Assembly: GCA_030652245.1 (NCBI GenBank)
Contig: JAUSBB010000019.1
Span: forward strand, 1-34,155
Length of the DNA: 34,155 nt
Reading direction: 5' to 3'
From: Rhodocyclaceae bacterium
GTDB taxonomy: Bacteria; Pseudomonadota; Gammaproteobacteria; Burkholderiales; Rhodocyclaceae
The notes under the pieces are model-generated. The model had not been told where the DNA came from, did not search any database, and saw only the letters and a program-made list of their open reading frames with translations. A program made the translations under genes and the position numbers. Position 1 is the stretch's first letter. The number at the start of each line of letters is the position of its first letter. Below are positions 18,130-29,941 of this stretch, piece by piece.

Positions 18130-18870
18130 ATGGACAAGCGCATCCTCGTCTGGGACTTCCCCACCCGCATCTTCCACTGGACGCTGGCGCTGAGCTTTGC
18201 CGGTGCTTACCTGACCGCCGAAGCGGAGCGCTGGCGCGATATCCACGTGATCTGCGGCTATCTCATGCTGGGCATGATCGGCTTCCGCCTCGTCTGGGGC
18301 CTGGTTGGCAGCCGCCACGCGCGGTTTGCCGATTTCGTGCGCGGCCCGGCGGCGGTGCTGCGCTACCTGCGCTCCTTGCTTTCGCGCAGTCCCGAGCGCC
18401 ACGTCGGCCACAACCCCGCCGGCGCCATCGCCGTCGTCCTGCTGCTCGCCCTCGGCCTCGGCTCGGGCATCAGCGGCTGGATGATGTTCAACGAAAGCGG
18501 CGGCGCCCAGTTGGCTGATGTACTGGAAGATCTGCACGAAACTCTGGGTAATGCCATGCTCGCCGTGGTCGCCATCCATGTCCTTGGCGTCATCGTCGCC
18601 AGCCGCCTGCACCGCGAGAATCTGATCGCGGCCATGGTCACCGGTTACAAGAACGGCCCGGAAAACGAAGGCATTCACCATCGTCACGGCATCATCGCGG
18701 TTATCCTGATCGCCGCCCTCGTCGCCTTCGGCTGGAGCCTGACGCAGGGCAAACTACCGGCGCTCTACGACCCGGGCGGGGCGACAATGGAAAAACTGCA
18801 AAAGGAAGCCGGGCACCATGACCACAATGACCGCAGCCGCCGCAAAGGAAAGAATCCGCATGACGACTGA
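18130..18870 (+). CDS. Cytochrome b561/b6-type membrane protein
   Basis: ATG 18130 with SD GGAGAG; MDKRILVWDFPTRIFHWTLALSFAGAYLT...HVICGYLMLGMIGFRLVWGLVGSRHARF typical of the family. Confidence 0.92.
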   Translation: MDKRILVWDFPTRIFHWTLALSFAGAYLTAEAERWRDIHVICGYLMLGMIGFRLVWGLVGSRHARFADFVRGPAAVLRYLRSLLSRSPERHVGHNPAGAIAVVLLLALGLGSGISGWMMFNESGGAQLADVLEDLHETLGNAMLAVVAIHVLGVIVASRLHRENLIAAMVTGYKNGPENEGIHHRHGIIAVILIAALVAFGWSLTQGKLPALYDPGGATMEKLQKEAGHHDHNDRSRRKGKNPHDD

Positions 18871-18873
18871 ATC

Positions 18874-19533
18874 ATGCGCGTCCTGATCGTCGAAGACGAC
18901 CGTCTGCTCGGTGCAGGCATCCTCGCCGGTGCGAAGCAGGCGGGCATTCAGGCCGACTGGGTCGAGGACGGCGCGGCGGCGTTGGCCGCGCTCCGCTCCG
19001 AGCCCTTTTCCGCGGTGGTGCTCGATATCGGCCTGCCGCGCCTGTCGGGACTCGATGTGCTGCGCGAACTGCGTGCGTCCCGCAATGCCATTCCCGTGCT
19101 GATCCTCACCGCCCGCGACACCTCGCGGGACGTGATCGCCGGACTCGACGCGGGGGCGGACGACTATATGGTCAAACCCTTCGACCTCGGCGAGCTCGCG
19201 GCCCGGCTGCGCGCGCTGGTGCGGCGTGCCGCCGGCAGTACCGCGCCACTGCTCGAGCACGGCAACCTGCAGCTTGATCCGGCGGCGCGCCAGATCATCT
19301 GGCAGGGCAAACCGGTCGATCTCGCGCCGCGCGAGTTCGCCCTGCTGCACGAACTGCTGCTCAACGCCGGCCGCGTGCTGACCCGCGCCCAGATCGAGGC
19401 CAAGCTCTACCCCTGGGGCGAGGAAGTCGAGTCGAACGCGCTGGAAGTGCATATCCATCATCTGCGCAAGAAGCTCGCGCCGGAACTGATCCGTACCGTG
19501 CGCGGCGTCGGCTACATGGTGCCGCGTGAATAG
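18874..19533 (+). CDS. OmpR/QseB-family response regulator
   Basis: 219 aa; MRVLIVEDDRLLGAGI...VVLDIGLPRLSG...ILTARD...MVKPFDLGELAARLRALVRR, winged-helix C-terminus. Confidence 0.95.
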   Translation: MRVLIVEDDRLLGAGILAGAKQAGIQADWVEDGAAALAALRSEPFSAVVLDIGLPRLSGLDVLRELRASRNAIPVLILTARDTSRDVIAGLDAGADDYMVKPFDLGELAARLRALVRRAAGSTAPLLEHGNLQLDPAARQIIWQGKPVDLAPREFALLHELLLNAGRVLTRAQIEAKLYPWGEEVESNALEVHIHHLRKKLAPELIRTVRGVGYMVPRE

Positions 19534-20860
19534 CCTCCGGGCGCGGCTGATCGTTGGCGTGGTCGGCCTCGTGACGGTCATCTGGCTCGGCGTGACGCTG
19601 GCCGCATGGATCGAGACCCGCCACGAAACCGAGGAAATTCTCGACGCCCACCTGGCGCAGGCGGCCGCGCTGCTGACCGCCTTCGTTGGTCACGAACCCG
19701 ATGAACTCGACGAGCACCTGCCGACCAACCGCTACCTGCACAAGGTGACCTTCCAGGTCTGGGACGGCGGACGCAGCTTGCTCGTCCATTCCGCCAACGC
19801 GCCCGATCATCGGCTGTCCGCCAGCGACCAGGGCTTCTCCGACGCCAGGTTCGACGGCCACCGCTGGCGCGTTTTCAGCCAGTGGAGCGGCGATGGCCGC
19901 TATCTCGTCCAGGTTGGCGAAACCTTCGATACGCGGGACGACATTTCGCGCGAACTCGCCGGCCACTTGCTGGCGCCGCTCGGCGTCGCCCTGCCGCTGC
20001 TGGCGCTGGCGCTGGCGCTGCTGATCGGCCGCGGACTGCGGCCACTGACTACATTGGCCGAGGACATTGGCCGCCGCGATGCCAACCGTCTCGACCAGGT
20101 CGATACGGCGCGCGCGCCGCGCGAACTCAAGCCCGTGCTCGACCGGCTCAACCAGCTTTTCGCGCGCCTGAGCCGTTCGATCGAGCTGGAACGCCGCTTC
20201 ACCGCCGACGCCGCCCACGAACTGCGCACGCCGTTGGCGGCGATGCGCACCCATGCCCAGGTGGCCCAGGGCGCGACCGCGGCCGACGAACGCGACGCCG
20301 CCCTCGCCCACGTCATCGAGGCGACCGACCGCGCCACCCGCCTCGTCGAACAATTGCTGACACTGGCGCGTCTCGAAGCCCCCTCGGCCAGCCAGGCTTT
20401 TGTCGCCTGCGACCTGCGCCAGATCGCGGTCACTACCCTGGCCGCCGCCGCGCCCGCCGCGCTGGCCAAGCAAATCGAAATCGAGCTCACCGATGGCCCC
20501 AGTGTCTCCGTCCCCGGCGACCCGACGCTACTTGGAGTGCTGTTGCGCAACCTTATCGATAACGCCGTGCGTTACAGCCCGCCGCAAGTCGGCGTTGGCG
20601 TGACGGCAGGCCTTGGCGCGGCCGGCGAACCATTCGTCGCAGTCATCGACCAGGGCCCCGGCATTCCGCCAGCAGAGCGCAGCCGCGTGCTCGATCGCTT
20701 CCACCGCATCGCCGGCAATGCCGAATCCGGCTCGGGCCTCGGTCTGTCCATCGCTGCGCGCATCGTCGAGTTGCACGGCGCGCGCCTCGAGCTCGACAGC
20801 GGCCCCGATGGCAAAGGCCTTTGCGCGCGCGTGGTGTTTTCGCCGCGTGCTTCCAGCTAA
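19526..20860 (+). CDS. QseC-like sensor histidine kinase
   Basis: 444 aa; ELERRFTADAAHELRTPLAAMRTHAQVAQ, DNAVRYSP, DQGPGIPP, GSGLGLSI; overlaps the RR gene. Confidence 0.95.
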   Translation: MNSLRARLIVGVVGLVTVIWLGVTLAAWIETRHETEEILDAHLAQAAALLTAFVGHEPDELDEHLPTNRYLHKVTFQVWDGGRSLLVHSANAPDHRLSASDQGFSDARFDGHRWRVFSQWSGDGRYLVQVGETFDTRDDISRELAGHLLAPLGVALPLLALALALLIGRGLRPLTTLAEDIGRRDANRLDQVDTARAPRELKPVLDRLNQLFARLSRSIELERRFTADAAHELRTPLAAMRTHAQVAQGATAADERDAALAHVIEATDRATRLVEQLLTLARLEAPSASQAFVACDLRQIAVTTLAAAAPAALAKQIEIELTDGPSVSVPGDPTLLGVLLRNLIDNAVRYSPPQVGVGVTAGLGAAGEPFVAVIDQGPGIPPAERSRVLDRFHRIAGNAESGSGLGLSIAARIVELHGARLELDSGPDGKGLCARVVFSPRASS

Positions 20861-20869
20861 GATGCCGGG

Positions 20870-22960
<2,091 letters not shown>

Positions 22961-22962
22961 AA

Positions 22963-22989
22963 GAAAAATGCCCCGCCGGGGCATTTTTC
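22963..22989. terminator. Bidirectional intrinsic terminator between ygiQ and dsrC
   Basis: GAAAAATGCCCCGCCGGGGCATTTTTC: perfect 12-bp stem, A/T flanks, between convergent genes. Confidence 0.92.
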
Positions 22990-23005
22990 ATCAAGCGGTA
23001 AAGGC

Positions 23006-23335
23006 TTAGACGCAACCGGTCGGCTTGGGCATGCCCGCGTAGCGGCAGGCCTGCTTCGCCGGGCCGTAGGGGAACAGGTCGAACAGGTATTTCTTGTCGG
23101 CGTATTCTTCGCCCAGAGCTTCAGGCAGCAGCTTGGTGATCAGGCGCAGGTTGGGCGCCGTGCCGGTTTCGGCGTAGTAATCGCGAATCCAGCTAATGAC
23201 CTGCCAGTGCTTTTCCTGCAGCGCCAACTGATCCTGGCTGGAAAGATAATCCGCAACATCCTCGGACCAGTCATCCAGATTGGCCAGATAGCCTTGCGCG
23301 TCGGTTTCGATGTCTCTGCCATTGACGTTGATCAT
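23006..23335 (-). CDS. dsrC: DsrC-type sulfur carrier protein (two-Cys C-terminal arm)
   Basis: ATG 23335 with SD GGAGAGGA; MINVNGRDIETDAQGYLANLDDWSEDVADYLS...ACRYAGMPKPTGCV. Confidence 0.93.
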   Translation of the reverse strand: MINVNGRDIETDAQGYLANLDDWSEDVADYLSSQDQLALQEKHWQVISWIRDYYAETGTAPNLRLITKLLPEALGEEYADKKYLFDLFPYGPAKQACRYAGMPKPTGCV

Positions 23336-23351
23336 TTTTTGTCCTCTCCGT

Positions 23352-23386
23352 GGGGTTGGGGGGGTTGGGGGTGCTGGGGTCGGGGG
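23352..23386 (+). promoter_or_regulatory. G-quadruplex-capable tract upstream of dsrC
   Basis: GGGGTTGGGGGGGTTGGGGGTGCTGGGGTCGGGGG on the dsrC template strand, 17 nt from its ATG. Confidence 0.55.
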
Positions 23387-23488
23387 TGAATACCTGACTA
23401 ACTTGGTGAGAATTATAACCACACGCCCGGCGGAGGCAAATAGTAATTGTTGATTAAGTTGATAGCCTATTGCTATGAACGGAATTGC

Positions 23489-25549
23489 TCAGGCCGTCAG
23501 CTTGCGGTAAATCTCCGCCACCTTGAGCGGCAGCTTTTTTGCGTCGTCGAGCACCGTGTAGCTGGCCGGGCCCACCATGTGGCGCAGGTAATCCGCGCCG
23601 TGCCGGTCGATGGTGATGCAATAGCCGCGGATGCCCTGCTCGCGCGCCTCCTGCAAGGCGCGCCGCGTGTCCTCGATGCCGTACTGGCCGCGATATTCGT
23701 CGCCAAAATCATCGGGACGGCCGTCGGAGAGCGTCACCAGGAGCTTGTGGCGCGCCGGTTGCTTTGACAGGAGATGGCTCAGGTGGCGGATCGCCACGCC
23801 CATGCGAGTGTAGTCCTTGGCCTCGATGGCGTCGATGCGGCCACGCACGGCGTCGTCGTAACGATCGGCGAAAGACTTGATGCGGTAGATGTCGCAGCGC
23901 GTGCGCGTCCAGCCGCTGAAGCCGTAAATCGCATAGGCGTCGCCGAGCTTTTCGAGCGCCTCGCACAACATCACCAGCGACGCGCGCTCGGCATCATTCA
24001 CCCAACCCTTGGTCGACCCGCTCATGTCGATCATGAACATCGCCGCCAGGGAACGTTCGTTTCGCACCCGCCGGCAGAACAGGCGGGGCGAGGGTTCGGC
24101 GCCGCTCCGGCGGTCATTCACCGCCTCGACTTGCGCATCGAGATCGATTTCCTCGCCCTCCGGCTGGCGCCCGAGAATGCGGTCCTCGCCGCGCACCGCT
24201 TCGAAGCGGCGCTTGATCTGCTGGATGTGCGCCGCGTAGCGGGTCTTCGCGTCGCGCACGAACTGCCCATCACCCGGCGTCACTTCATTCACATAGACGT
24301 GACACCATTGGCGGCGGTAGGCGTTGCGGTGATAGTCCCATTCGTCATAGCGATAATCCGCAGCGCGATTGTCAATCTGTTCGGGCAGGCCGAGGTTCTT
24401 GCCGGTCGGCTGCCACGGACCGTCGCCGGCCGGCGTCAGCACCGCGGGCGGCAACTCGCCCAGATCCTGGACCAGCGATTGCGCCGCGGCCCGGGCATCG
24501 GGCGGCAGCGTCACGGCCTCGCCGTCGAGGCGGATTTCGATCTCGCCGGTTTCCGTTTTCAGTTGCGCGGCAAATTCCGCGGGCGACGCCGGCTTTTTGC
24601 CCGCCGTGCCCTTGAGAGCGCCGAGCGCACGGCGCAGAATTTCCGTCTCGCGGGCGATGCGTTCCCCACGCGCCAGCGCAGCAGCCGCCGGATTGAGGCG
24701 GGCGACAAAAGTCGGCGCTGGCAGGACGGCGCCGTCCGCCATGAATCGGGCAAGCCAGGCCAGCGAAACGCCGACATCGGCCCGCGGCGACTGCAGCTCG
24801 GGCAGCGCGACATGGAGTACCGCCGGCCAGGCGCCGCGCAGGGCGACCAGCATGGCCCCGAGTCCTGGCAAGTCGCGCCGGACACAGGCTTCGAGCCGCA
24901 CGGCTTCCAGCACGGCCAGCCAGTTTCCCGCCGTACTTCGGTCGGGCCAGCGGGCGAGTTCAGCCTCCAGATCGACGTTGAATGTGCCATAGCGCGTCTG
25001 CGCCCACATCTCCACCGCCAGCCCTTTGTAAAGCTGGCGATTGTCCTGGGCTTCGGCGCTGAGCGCGATGCGCTCGGGCAGGAAGATCGTCTCGGTATCC
25101 GTCCAAGGGTAAGCGCCTACTTTCAAGGACAGCGCTCTGCCGGACAAGCCCTGCACAAAACGGCCGAGCCGTTGTTCAACCTCGGCAAAGCAGACAAGGC
25201 GGCGGCCGTCGCGCCGGGCGACAAAGCCATCCAGGTCGCGCAGAGAATCCATCGCCTGACGCAAGCCATCGCGATCATAGGCGTCCAGCGCGCCAATCAC
25301 CCAGGCTTCGAAACCGGCCGTGTCGAGAGATTCCAGCGCCTGGGGCGCCAGCGTGGCCACCATGTGGCCGATTTCGGCATAGGTCTGCGCCGCCACGCCC
25401 GCCATGCGCATGACGAGTTCCTGCTGGGTGCGCGACAGCGCTTCGAGTTGCGCCGCCAGTTTCCCGATCTTGCGATGCGAGGACGAGGCGAACAGCAGCG
25501 CGTCCAGGCGCTCTTCGATTTCATGCTCGAAGAGGCGACGTTCAAGCAC
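23489..25549 (-). CDS. cbbO: CbbO/NorD-type VWA domain protein
   Basis: 686 aa; VWA MIDAS MFMIDMSGSTKGWVND; C-terminal TLSDGRPDDFGDEYRGQYGIEDTRRALQEAR; next to cbbQ/norQ. Confidence 0.85.
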   Translation of the reverse strand: MLERRLFEHEIEERLDALLFASSSHRKIGKLAAQLEALSRTQQELVMRMAGVAAQTYAEIGHMVATLAPQALESLDTAGFEAWVIGALDAYDRDGLRQAMDSLRDLDGFVARRDGRRLVCFAEVEQRLGRFVQGLSGRALSLKVGAYPWTDTETIFLPERIALSAEAQDNRQLYKGLAVEMWAQTRYGTFNVDLEAELARWPDRSTAGNWLAVLEAVRLEACVRRDLPGLGAMLVALRGAWPAVLHVALPELQSPRADVGVSLAWLARFMADGAVLPAPTFVARLNPAAAALARGERIARETEILRRALGALKGTAGKKPASPAEFAAQLKTETGEIEIRLDGEAVTLPPDARAAAQSLVQDLGELPPAVLTPAGDGPWQPTGKNLGLPEQIDNRAADYRYDEWDYHRNAYRRQWCHVYVNEVTPGDGQFVRDAKTRYAAHIQQIKRRFEAVRGEDRILGRQPEGEEIDLDAQVEAVNDRRSGAEPSPRLFCRRVRNERSLAAMFMIDMSGSTKGWVNDAERASLVMLCEALEKLGDAYAIYGFSGWTRTRCDIYRIKSFADRYDDAVRGRIDAIEAKDYTRMGVAIRHLSHLLSKQPARHKLLVTLSDGRPDDFGDEYRGQYGIEDTRRALQEAREQGIRGYCITIDRHGADYLRHMVGPASYTVLDDAKKLPLKVAEIYRKLTA
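24707..24731 (+). repeat. Dispersed element copy 7, antisense inside cbbO
   Basis: AAAAGTCGGCGCTGGCAGGACGGCG (24/25); the gene reads through it as AVLPAPTF. Confidence 0.88.
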
Positions 25550-26364
25550 TAAAACACTGCCCGAACCAGGTCGTCGAGCGTCTGCGTCATGTCCGGGTCA
25601 TCGGTGAGCGCCCGCGCCACGGCGGCGGTGCTGGCCGCCGCCGGCGACATGCCGGCATCGATCAACTGCGCGGCATGGATCAGCAGGCGCGTGCTGGCGC
25701 CTTCGTCGAGTCCGGCACCCTTGAGGTTGCGCGTCAGCTCGCCGAGCTTGACGAGTTTTCTGGCCAGTTCTGGGTCGATGCCGCCTTCGGTGGCGACGAT
25801 GCGCGCCTCGACCTCGGCGCCCGGATAGTCGAATTCCAGCGCGACAAAACGCTGGCGCGTACTCGGCTTGATTTCCTTGAGCACGCTCTGATAGCCGGGA
25901 TTGTAGGAAATCACCAGCATGAACTCGGGTGGCGCGGCCACCAGTTCTCCGCGCTTGTCCACCGCCAGCGCGCGGCGGGTGTCGGCCAGCGGATGAATGA
26001 CCACCGTGGTGTCCTTGCGCGCCTCGACGATCTCATCGAGATAGCAGATGGCCCCGGCGCGCACGGCGGCCGTCAAGGGCCCGTCCAGCCAGACGGTATC
26101 GTCGCCGACGATCAGGTAACGGCCGACCAGGTCGGCGGTGGTCAGGTCGTCATGACAGGCGACGGTGACCAGCGGGCGCTTCAACTTCCACGCCATGTAT
26201 TCGACAAAGCGTGTCTTGCCGCAACCGGTCGGGCCTTTCAGCAGCACCGGCAAGCGCTTGGCCGCCGCCGCGTCGAACACCGCCACCTCATCGCCAACCG
26301 GCTGGTAGTAAGGCTCCTCGCCCAACGCAGCCAGTTGCGGCGTGATCTGTTCGAGTGGTTTCAT
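25549..26364 (-). CDS. cbbQ: CbbQ/NirQ/NorQ family AAA+ ATPase
   Basis: 271 aa; Walker [22 protein letters not shown], Walker [25 protein letters not shown]. Confidence 0.9.
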   Translation of the reverse strand: MKPLEQITPQLAALGEEPYYQPVGDEVAVFDAAAAKRLPVLLKGPTGCGKTRFVEYMAWKLKRPLVTVACHDDLTTADLVGRYLIVGDDTVWLDGPLTAAVRAGAICYLDEIVEARKDTTVVIHPLADTRRALAVDKRGELVAAPPEFMLVISYNPGYQSVLKEIKPSTRQRFVALEFDYPGAEVEARIVATEGGIDPELARKLVKLGELTRNLKGAGLDEGASTRLLIHAAQLIDAGMSPAAASTAAVARALTDDPDMTQTLDDLVRAVF

Positions 26365-26397
26365 TCCGGAAAAATCAGATCAGCACGGTTTTCAGGT

Positions 26398-27324
26398 TCA
26401 CTCCTTGCCGCAACTCACGCTGCCGCAATCATCGGCATCCGCGTCATCGTAGCCGCCATCCTCGCCACGAGCGAAACGCTCGGCGGCTGCGCGCTCTTCG
26501 GCCATGCGTTTTTCCTGAACCTTCTTCATGCGTTCGGCCGACTGCGCCTCATCGAGCGGAATGGATTGCTCGCCAAACAATACCTGCTTGAGGAAGCGGA
26601 AAGAGAACTGCAGCAATTCGGTGTCGTCGGCGAGAATCCGCGTCTTTTCTTCGGCGGGCAGGGCGAACAGTTGGGCAAACGCATCACTCTCGACAAACAC
26701 CCGAAAGGTATCGATGTCATAGCAGGCCATGAAGAATAGCTGGCGGCTCTTCAGCGATGGCGCGCCAACCGCCGGGCCGGAGGATTTTTTCTTCAGCACC
26801 AGTTGACGCCAGCCGCGCGCCAGTTCGTCGTATTCCGTCAGCCCCTGCTCCTTGCGATAGTCGTCGATGGTGATCGAACGATTGACTTCGTGCCCCTTGC
26901 AGTGGTCTTCCTTGACCAGCGCGTAGGAGTTGCGGTCAACGTATTCGTCCTGCATGCGCATCGACAGCAGGGCAACCGGGTAATAGCGGCAGGCGGTCGG
27001 CCGGTCGGCATACACGCCGCAGCCTTCGGGCTGCATGAAGCGGCAGGCCGTGCCGTTTTCGATCGGGCGCAGCTTGACGCCGGCAATGCCGTCTTTCTCG
27101 AATTCGTAGGGAACGGTGTAGTCCTGCAGAAACTGCGTCGAAGTCATCCCGAGGTGTTTCTTGAGCCGGACAATGTCATAGGGCGTCAACGAAATGTCGA
27201 TGTTGGCGCAGCAGGCGTTCCAGCAACTGATGCCCTTGTGGCAGGAAAACTGGATGACATGGTCGGCATCCAGCATCGTGGGGACGACCGGACTTTGCGG
27301 AAAGGGGACTTCTGGCTTGGACAT
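26398..27324 (-). CDS. YkgJ-like cysteine cluster protein
   Basis: 308 aa; FSCHKGISCWNACCANIDISLTPYDIVRLKKHLG; further Cys in CRFMQPEGCGVYADRPTACRYYP. Confidence 0.85.
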   Translation of the reverse strand: MSKPEVPFPQSPVVPTMLDADHVIQFSCHKGISCWNACCANIDISLTPYDIVRLKKHLGMTSTQFLQDYTVPYEFEKDGIAGVKLRPIENGTACRFMQPEGCGVYADRPTACRYYPVALLSMRMQDEYVDRNSYALVKEDHCKGHEVNRSITIDDYRKEQGLTEYDELARGWRQLVLKKKSSGPAVGAPSLKSRQLFFMACYDIDTFRVFVESDAFAQLFALPAEEKTRILADDTELLQFSFRFLKQVLFGEQSIPLDEAQSAERMKKVQEKRMAEERAAAERFARGEDGGYDDADADDCGSVSCGKE

Positions 27325-27367
27325 AAAAACCTCTTCGGAACAATGGTTTGAGCAACTGCAAATAGAA

Positions 27368-27397
27368 CAGGCCGGGAGCCTTGCGGCTTCCGGCCTG
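27368..27397 (-). terminator. Hairpin downstream of aprA
   Basis: CAGGCCGGGAGCCTTGCGGCTTCCGGCCTG; near-perfect stem, TTCTATTT follows on the minus strand. Confidence 0.6.
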
Positions 27398-27419
27398 CGT
27401 CTTACACAGGTACGGCTAC

Positions 27420-29447
27420 TTAGTGCGGCGCGGCAGCCTTGAACAGCTTCGACTTATCGATCAGATCGATGTGGGCGCGCTTGAAGCAGGTCCACTTCTT
27501 GGACTTCTTGTCGTAGATCGAGTTAACAAAACACTTCCAGTTCTTCTCATCGACGAAGTTCTTGTCGGTGCGATAGTAGAAGCCGGGATAACGGCTCTCT
27601 TCACGGAACTGGATATGCTTCATGTGAGCTTCGGCCGTCAGGATGCGATGGTAGTTCTCCCAGGCGCGCAGCAGTTCGTGCAGGTCCTTCGCACGCATCT
27701 TCTGGGCGTCTTCCTTCAGCATCTCGAGTTTCTCTTCGGCAACCGCCAGCATCTTGTCGTTGGTGGTGTAGTAGGTGGCCACGCCGGCAACATACTCGTC
27801 CATGATTTTCTGCAGACGCATCTGCAGCATCTTGGGCGTGATGTAGTGCGGGTTGACGTCGATCGCGGTCGAATAGTCCTTGTGCTCCAGGAAGGTGCGA
27901 ACCGGCTTCCAGATCGCTTCGGCGATCTCTTCGGCGGTCTCGTCGAACTCGGACTTGAGATCGGCGTTATCCATGCAGTACTTGACCATGGCCTTGGCGG
28001 CCAAACGACCTTCGGCATGCGAACCGGAGGAGAACTTGTGGCCGGATGCGCCCACGCCGTCGCCGGCGGTGAACAGACCCTTGACGGTGGTCATGGAGCG
28101 ATAACCCCAGTTCCAGCCCTTCGGCAGGTGAGCGGGCACGTTAGCCTCGGTCTCGTCGGTGGGGGCACCGACGTCGGTCGGGCCGGACACCCAGATGCCG
28201 CAGCAGCCGGAGTGCGAACCGAGCAGGTAGGGCTCGGTCGGCATCAGCTCGGACATCTTCTTCTCGGGCTCGATGTTCTCGCCAACCCAGACGCCGCACT
28301 GACCGATACACATGTCGAGGAAGTCTTCCCAAGCCTCGGCTTCGAGGTGCTTGACTTCTTTCGGCGACAGGGTCTCGCGCAGTTTGGCCAGCGCCGTGAC
28401 GGTGTCCATCCAGATCGGGCCGCGGCCTTCCTTCATCTCTTTGAGCATCAGGTGGTTGCGCAGGCAGGAAGCGGGAACGGCAGCCTGACCATAAGGCGGG
28501 TAGTCGTTCAGCATGTCCTTGTTCTTGGTCATGTAGTCTTCGCCGTAGGCGTTGGCGGCACGGGCCTTGAACAGCAGGAACCAGGCGCCGACCGGGCCGT
28601 AACCGTCCTTGAAGCGGGCGGGCACGAAACGGTTTTCCATCAGCGTCAGTTCGGCGCCGGCTTCGGCAGCCATCGCGTAGGTCGAACCAGCGTTCCACAC
28701 CGGATACCAGGCGCGGCCTGAAGCCTCACCCACGGAACGCGGACGGAAAATGTTCACGCAACCACCAGCGGCCAGCATGATCGCCTTGGCCTTGTAGATG
28801 TAGATCTTGTTCTCGCGCACGGAGAAACCAGCGGCGCCAGCGATGCGGGAGGGATCGTTCTTGTCGTTGATCAGATGCACGATGAACACGCGCTCTTCGA
28901 TGCGGGCGAGACCGAGGGCCTTCTTGGCGGCTTCGGCAACGATCCACTTGTAGGCTTCGCCGTTGATCATGATCTGCCACTTGCCGGAACGGACCGGCAG
29001 ACCGCCGTCCTTCAGCAGGGGCAAGCCTTCCTTGATGGCGTCAGCGCCGTCATGACGCACACCGGCGGCGTCGGTTTTCCAAATGGGCAGGCCCCACTCT
29101 TCGAACAGGTGCACGGAGTCATCGACGTTACGGCCGCAGTCGTAGGTCAGGTCGTCACGGGTGATACCCATCAGGTCGTTGGAGACCATGCGGGCGTAGT
29201 CGGCGGGGTCCTGCTTGTCGCCAATGTAGGTGTTGATCGCGGACAGACCCATCGCCACGGCGCCGGAGCGGTCCAGGGCGGCCTTGTCGACCAGCTTGAT
29301 CTTCAGGTCTTTGCCGGTTTCGTTCTTGAGAGCCTCGGCCCAGCGCATGATTTCGTATGCCGTACCGCAGCAGGCCATGCCGCCGCCGATCAGCAGAACG
29401 TCCAGCTCTTCCTGGACGACTTCTGGTTTGTCAAATGTTCCAGCCAT
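27420..29447 (-). CDS. aprA: Adenylylsulfate reductase subunit alpha
   Basis: 675 aa; EELDVLLIGGGMACCGTAYEIMRWAEAL, DKAALDRSGAVAMGLSAINTYIG, GDGVGASGHKFSSGSHAEGR. Confidence 0.98.
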   Translation of the reverse strand: MAGTFDKPEVVQEELDVLLIGGGMACCGTAYEIMRWAEALKNETGKDLKIKLVDKAALDRSGAVAMGLSAINTYIGDKQDPADYARMVSNDLMGITRDDLTYDCGRNVDDSVHLFEEWGLPIWKTDAAGVRHDGADAIKEGLPLLKDGGLPVRSGKWQIMINGEAYKWIVAEAAKKALGLARIEERVFIVHLINDKNDPSRIAGAAGFSVRENKIYIYKAKAIMLAAGGCVNIFRPRSVGEASGRAWYPVWNAGSTYAMAAEAGAELTLMENRFVPARFKDGYGPVGAWFLLFKARAANAYGEDYMTKNKDMLNDYPPYGQAAVPASCLRNHLMLKEMKEGRGPIWMDTVTALAKLRETLSPKEVKHLEAEAWEDFLDMCIGQCGVWVGENIEPEKKMSELMPTEPYLLGSHSGCCGIWVSGPTDVGAPTDETEANVPAHLPKGWNWGYRSMTTVKGLFTAGDGVGASGHKFSSGSHAEGRLAAKAMVKYCMDNADLKSEFDETAEEIAEAIWKPVRTFLEHKDYSTAIDVNPHYITPKMLQMRLQKIMDEYVAGVATYYTTNDKMLAVAEEKLEMLKEDAQKMRAKDLHELLRAWENYHRILTAEAHMKHIQFREESRYPGFYYRTDKNFVDEKNWKCFVNSIYDKKSKKWTCFKRAHIDLIDKSKLFKAAAPH

Positions 29448-29467
29448 TTTTCGATTCCTCTAAAAGA

Positions 29468-29941
29468 TTACTTGCGGATCAGTTCGGCGGGGTTGCCAGC
29501 GCGGAAACCGCCCATGACTTCCTTGGTGAACACGCCATCCAGGGCCAGGTCGGCCAGCTTGGGCATCGGCTTGCCACCGAACGGGTCAATCGAACCCTCG
29601 GCGGTGGTGCGGATCGGGAACTTGAAGCGCTTCACCACGCCATTGCGGAACTTGATGGTCCACATGATGGAGTCGGAACCGCGCATCGGCTGCACGGAGC
29701 CGCCCAGCGGGACGACGTCAGCGTAGTGACGGCATTCGATGGCGCCCTGCGGGCAGATCTTGACGCAGGAATAGCACTCCCAGCACTGCTCAGGCTCCTG
29801 GTTGAAGGCCTTCATTGCGTGGCCGGTATCGGAACCATCTCTGTCAAGCTTCATCAGATCGTGCGGGCAGATGTACATGCAGGCGGTCTTGTCCTGACCC
29901 TTGCAGCCGTCGCACTTCTCGGTACGAACAAATGTTGGCAT
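29468..29941 (-). CDS. aprB: Adenylylsulfate reductase subunit beta
   Basis: 157 aa; MPTFVRTEKCDGCKGQDKTACMYICPHDLMKLD...CWECYSCVKICPQGAIECR ferredoxin clusters. Confidence 0.98.
   Translation of the reverse strand: MPTFVRTEKCDGCKGQDKTACMYICPHDLMKLDRDGSDTGHAMKAFNQEPEQCWECYSCVKICPQGAIECRHYADVVPLGGSVQPMRGSDSIMWTIKFRNGVVKRFKFPIRTTAEGSIDPFGGKPMPKLADLALDGVFTKEVMGGFRAGNPAELIRK

Noticed and set aside
19361-20473. 370-aa minus-strand ORF opposite the histidine kinase
   Set aside because: Kinase H-box and ATP-binding motifs are on the plus strand; the ORF is a low-complexity shadow. The same applies to 6022..6978, 7005..7850, 11099..11824 and 14171..15433.
23774-25552. 592-aa plus-strand ORF opposite cbbO
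   Set aside because: Antisense shadow of a well-supported gene in GC-rich DNA; no recognisable domain, His/Gln/Arg-rich composition.
27381-28721. 446-aa plus-strand ORF opposite aprA
   Set aside because: AprA identity on the minus strand is unambiguous; this is a GC-bias antisense ORF.
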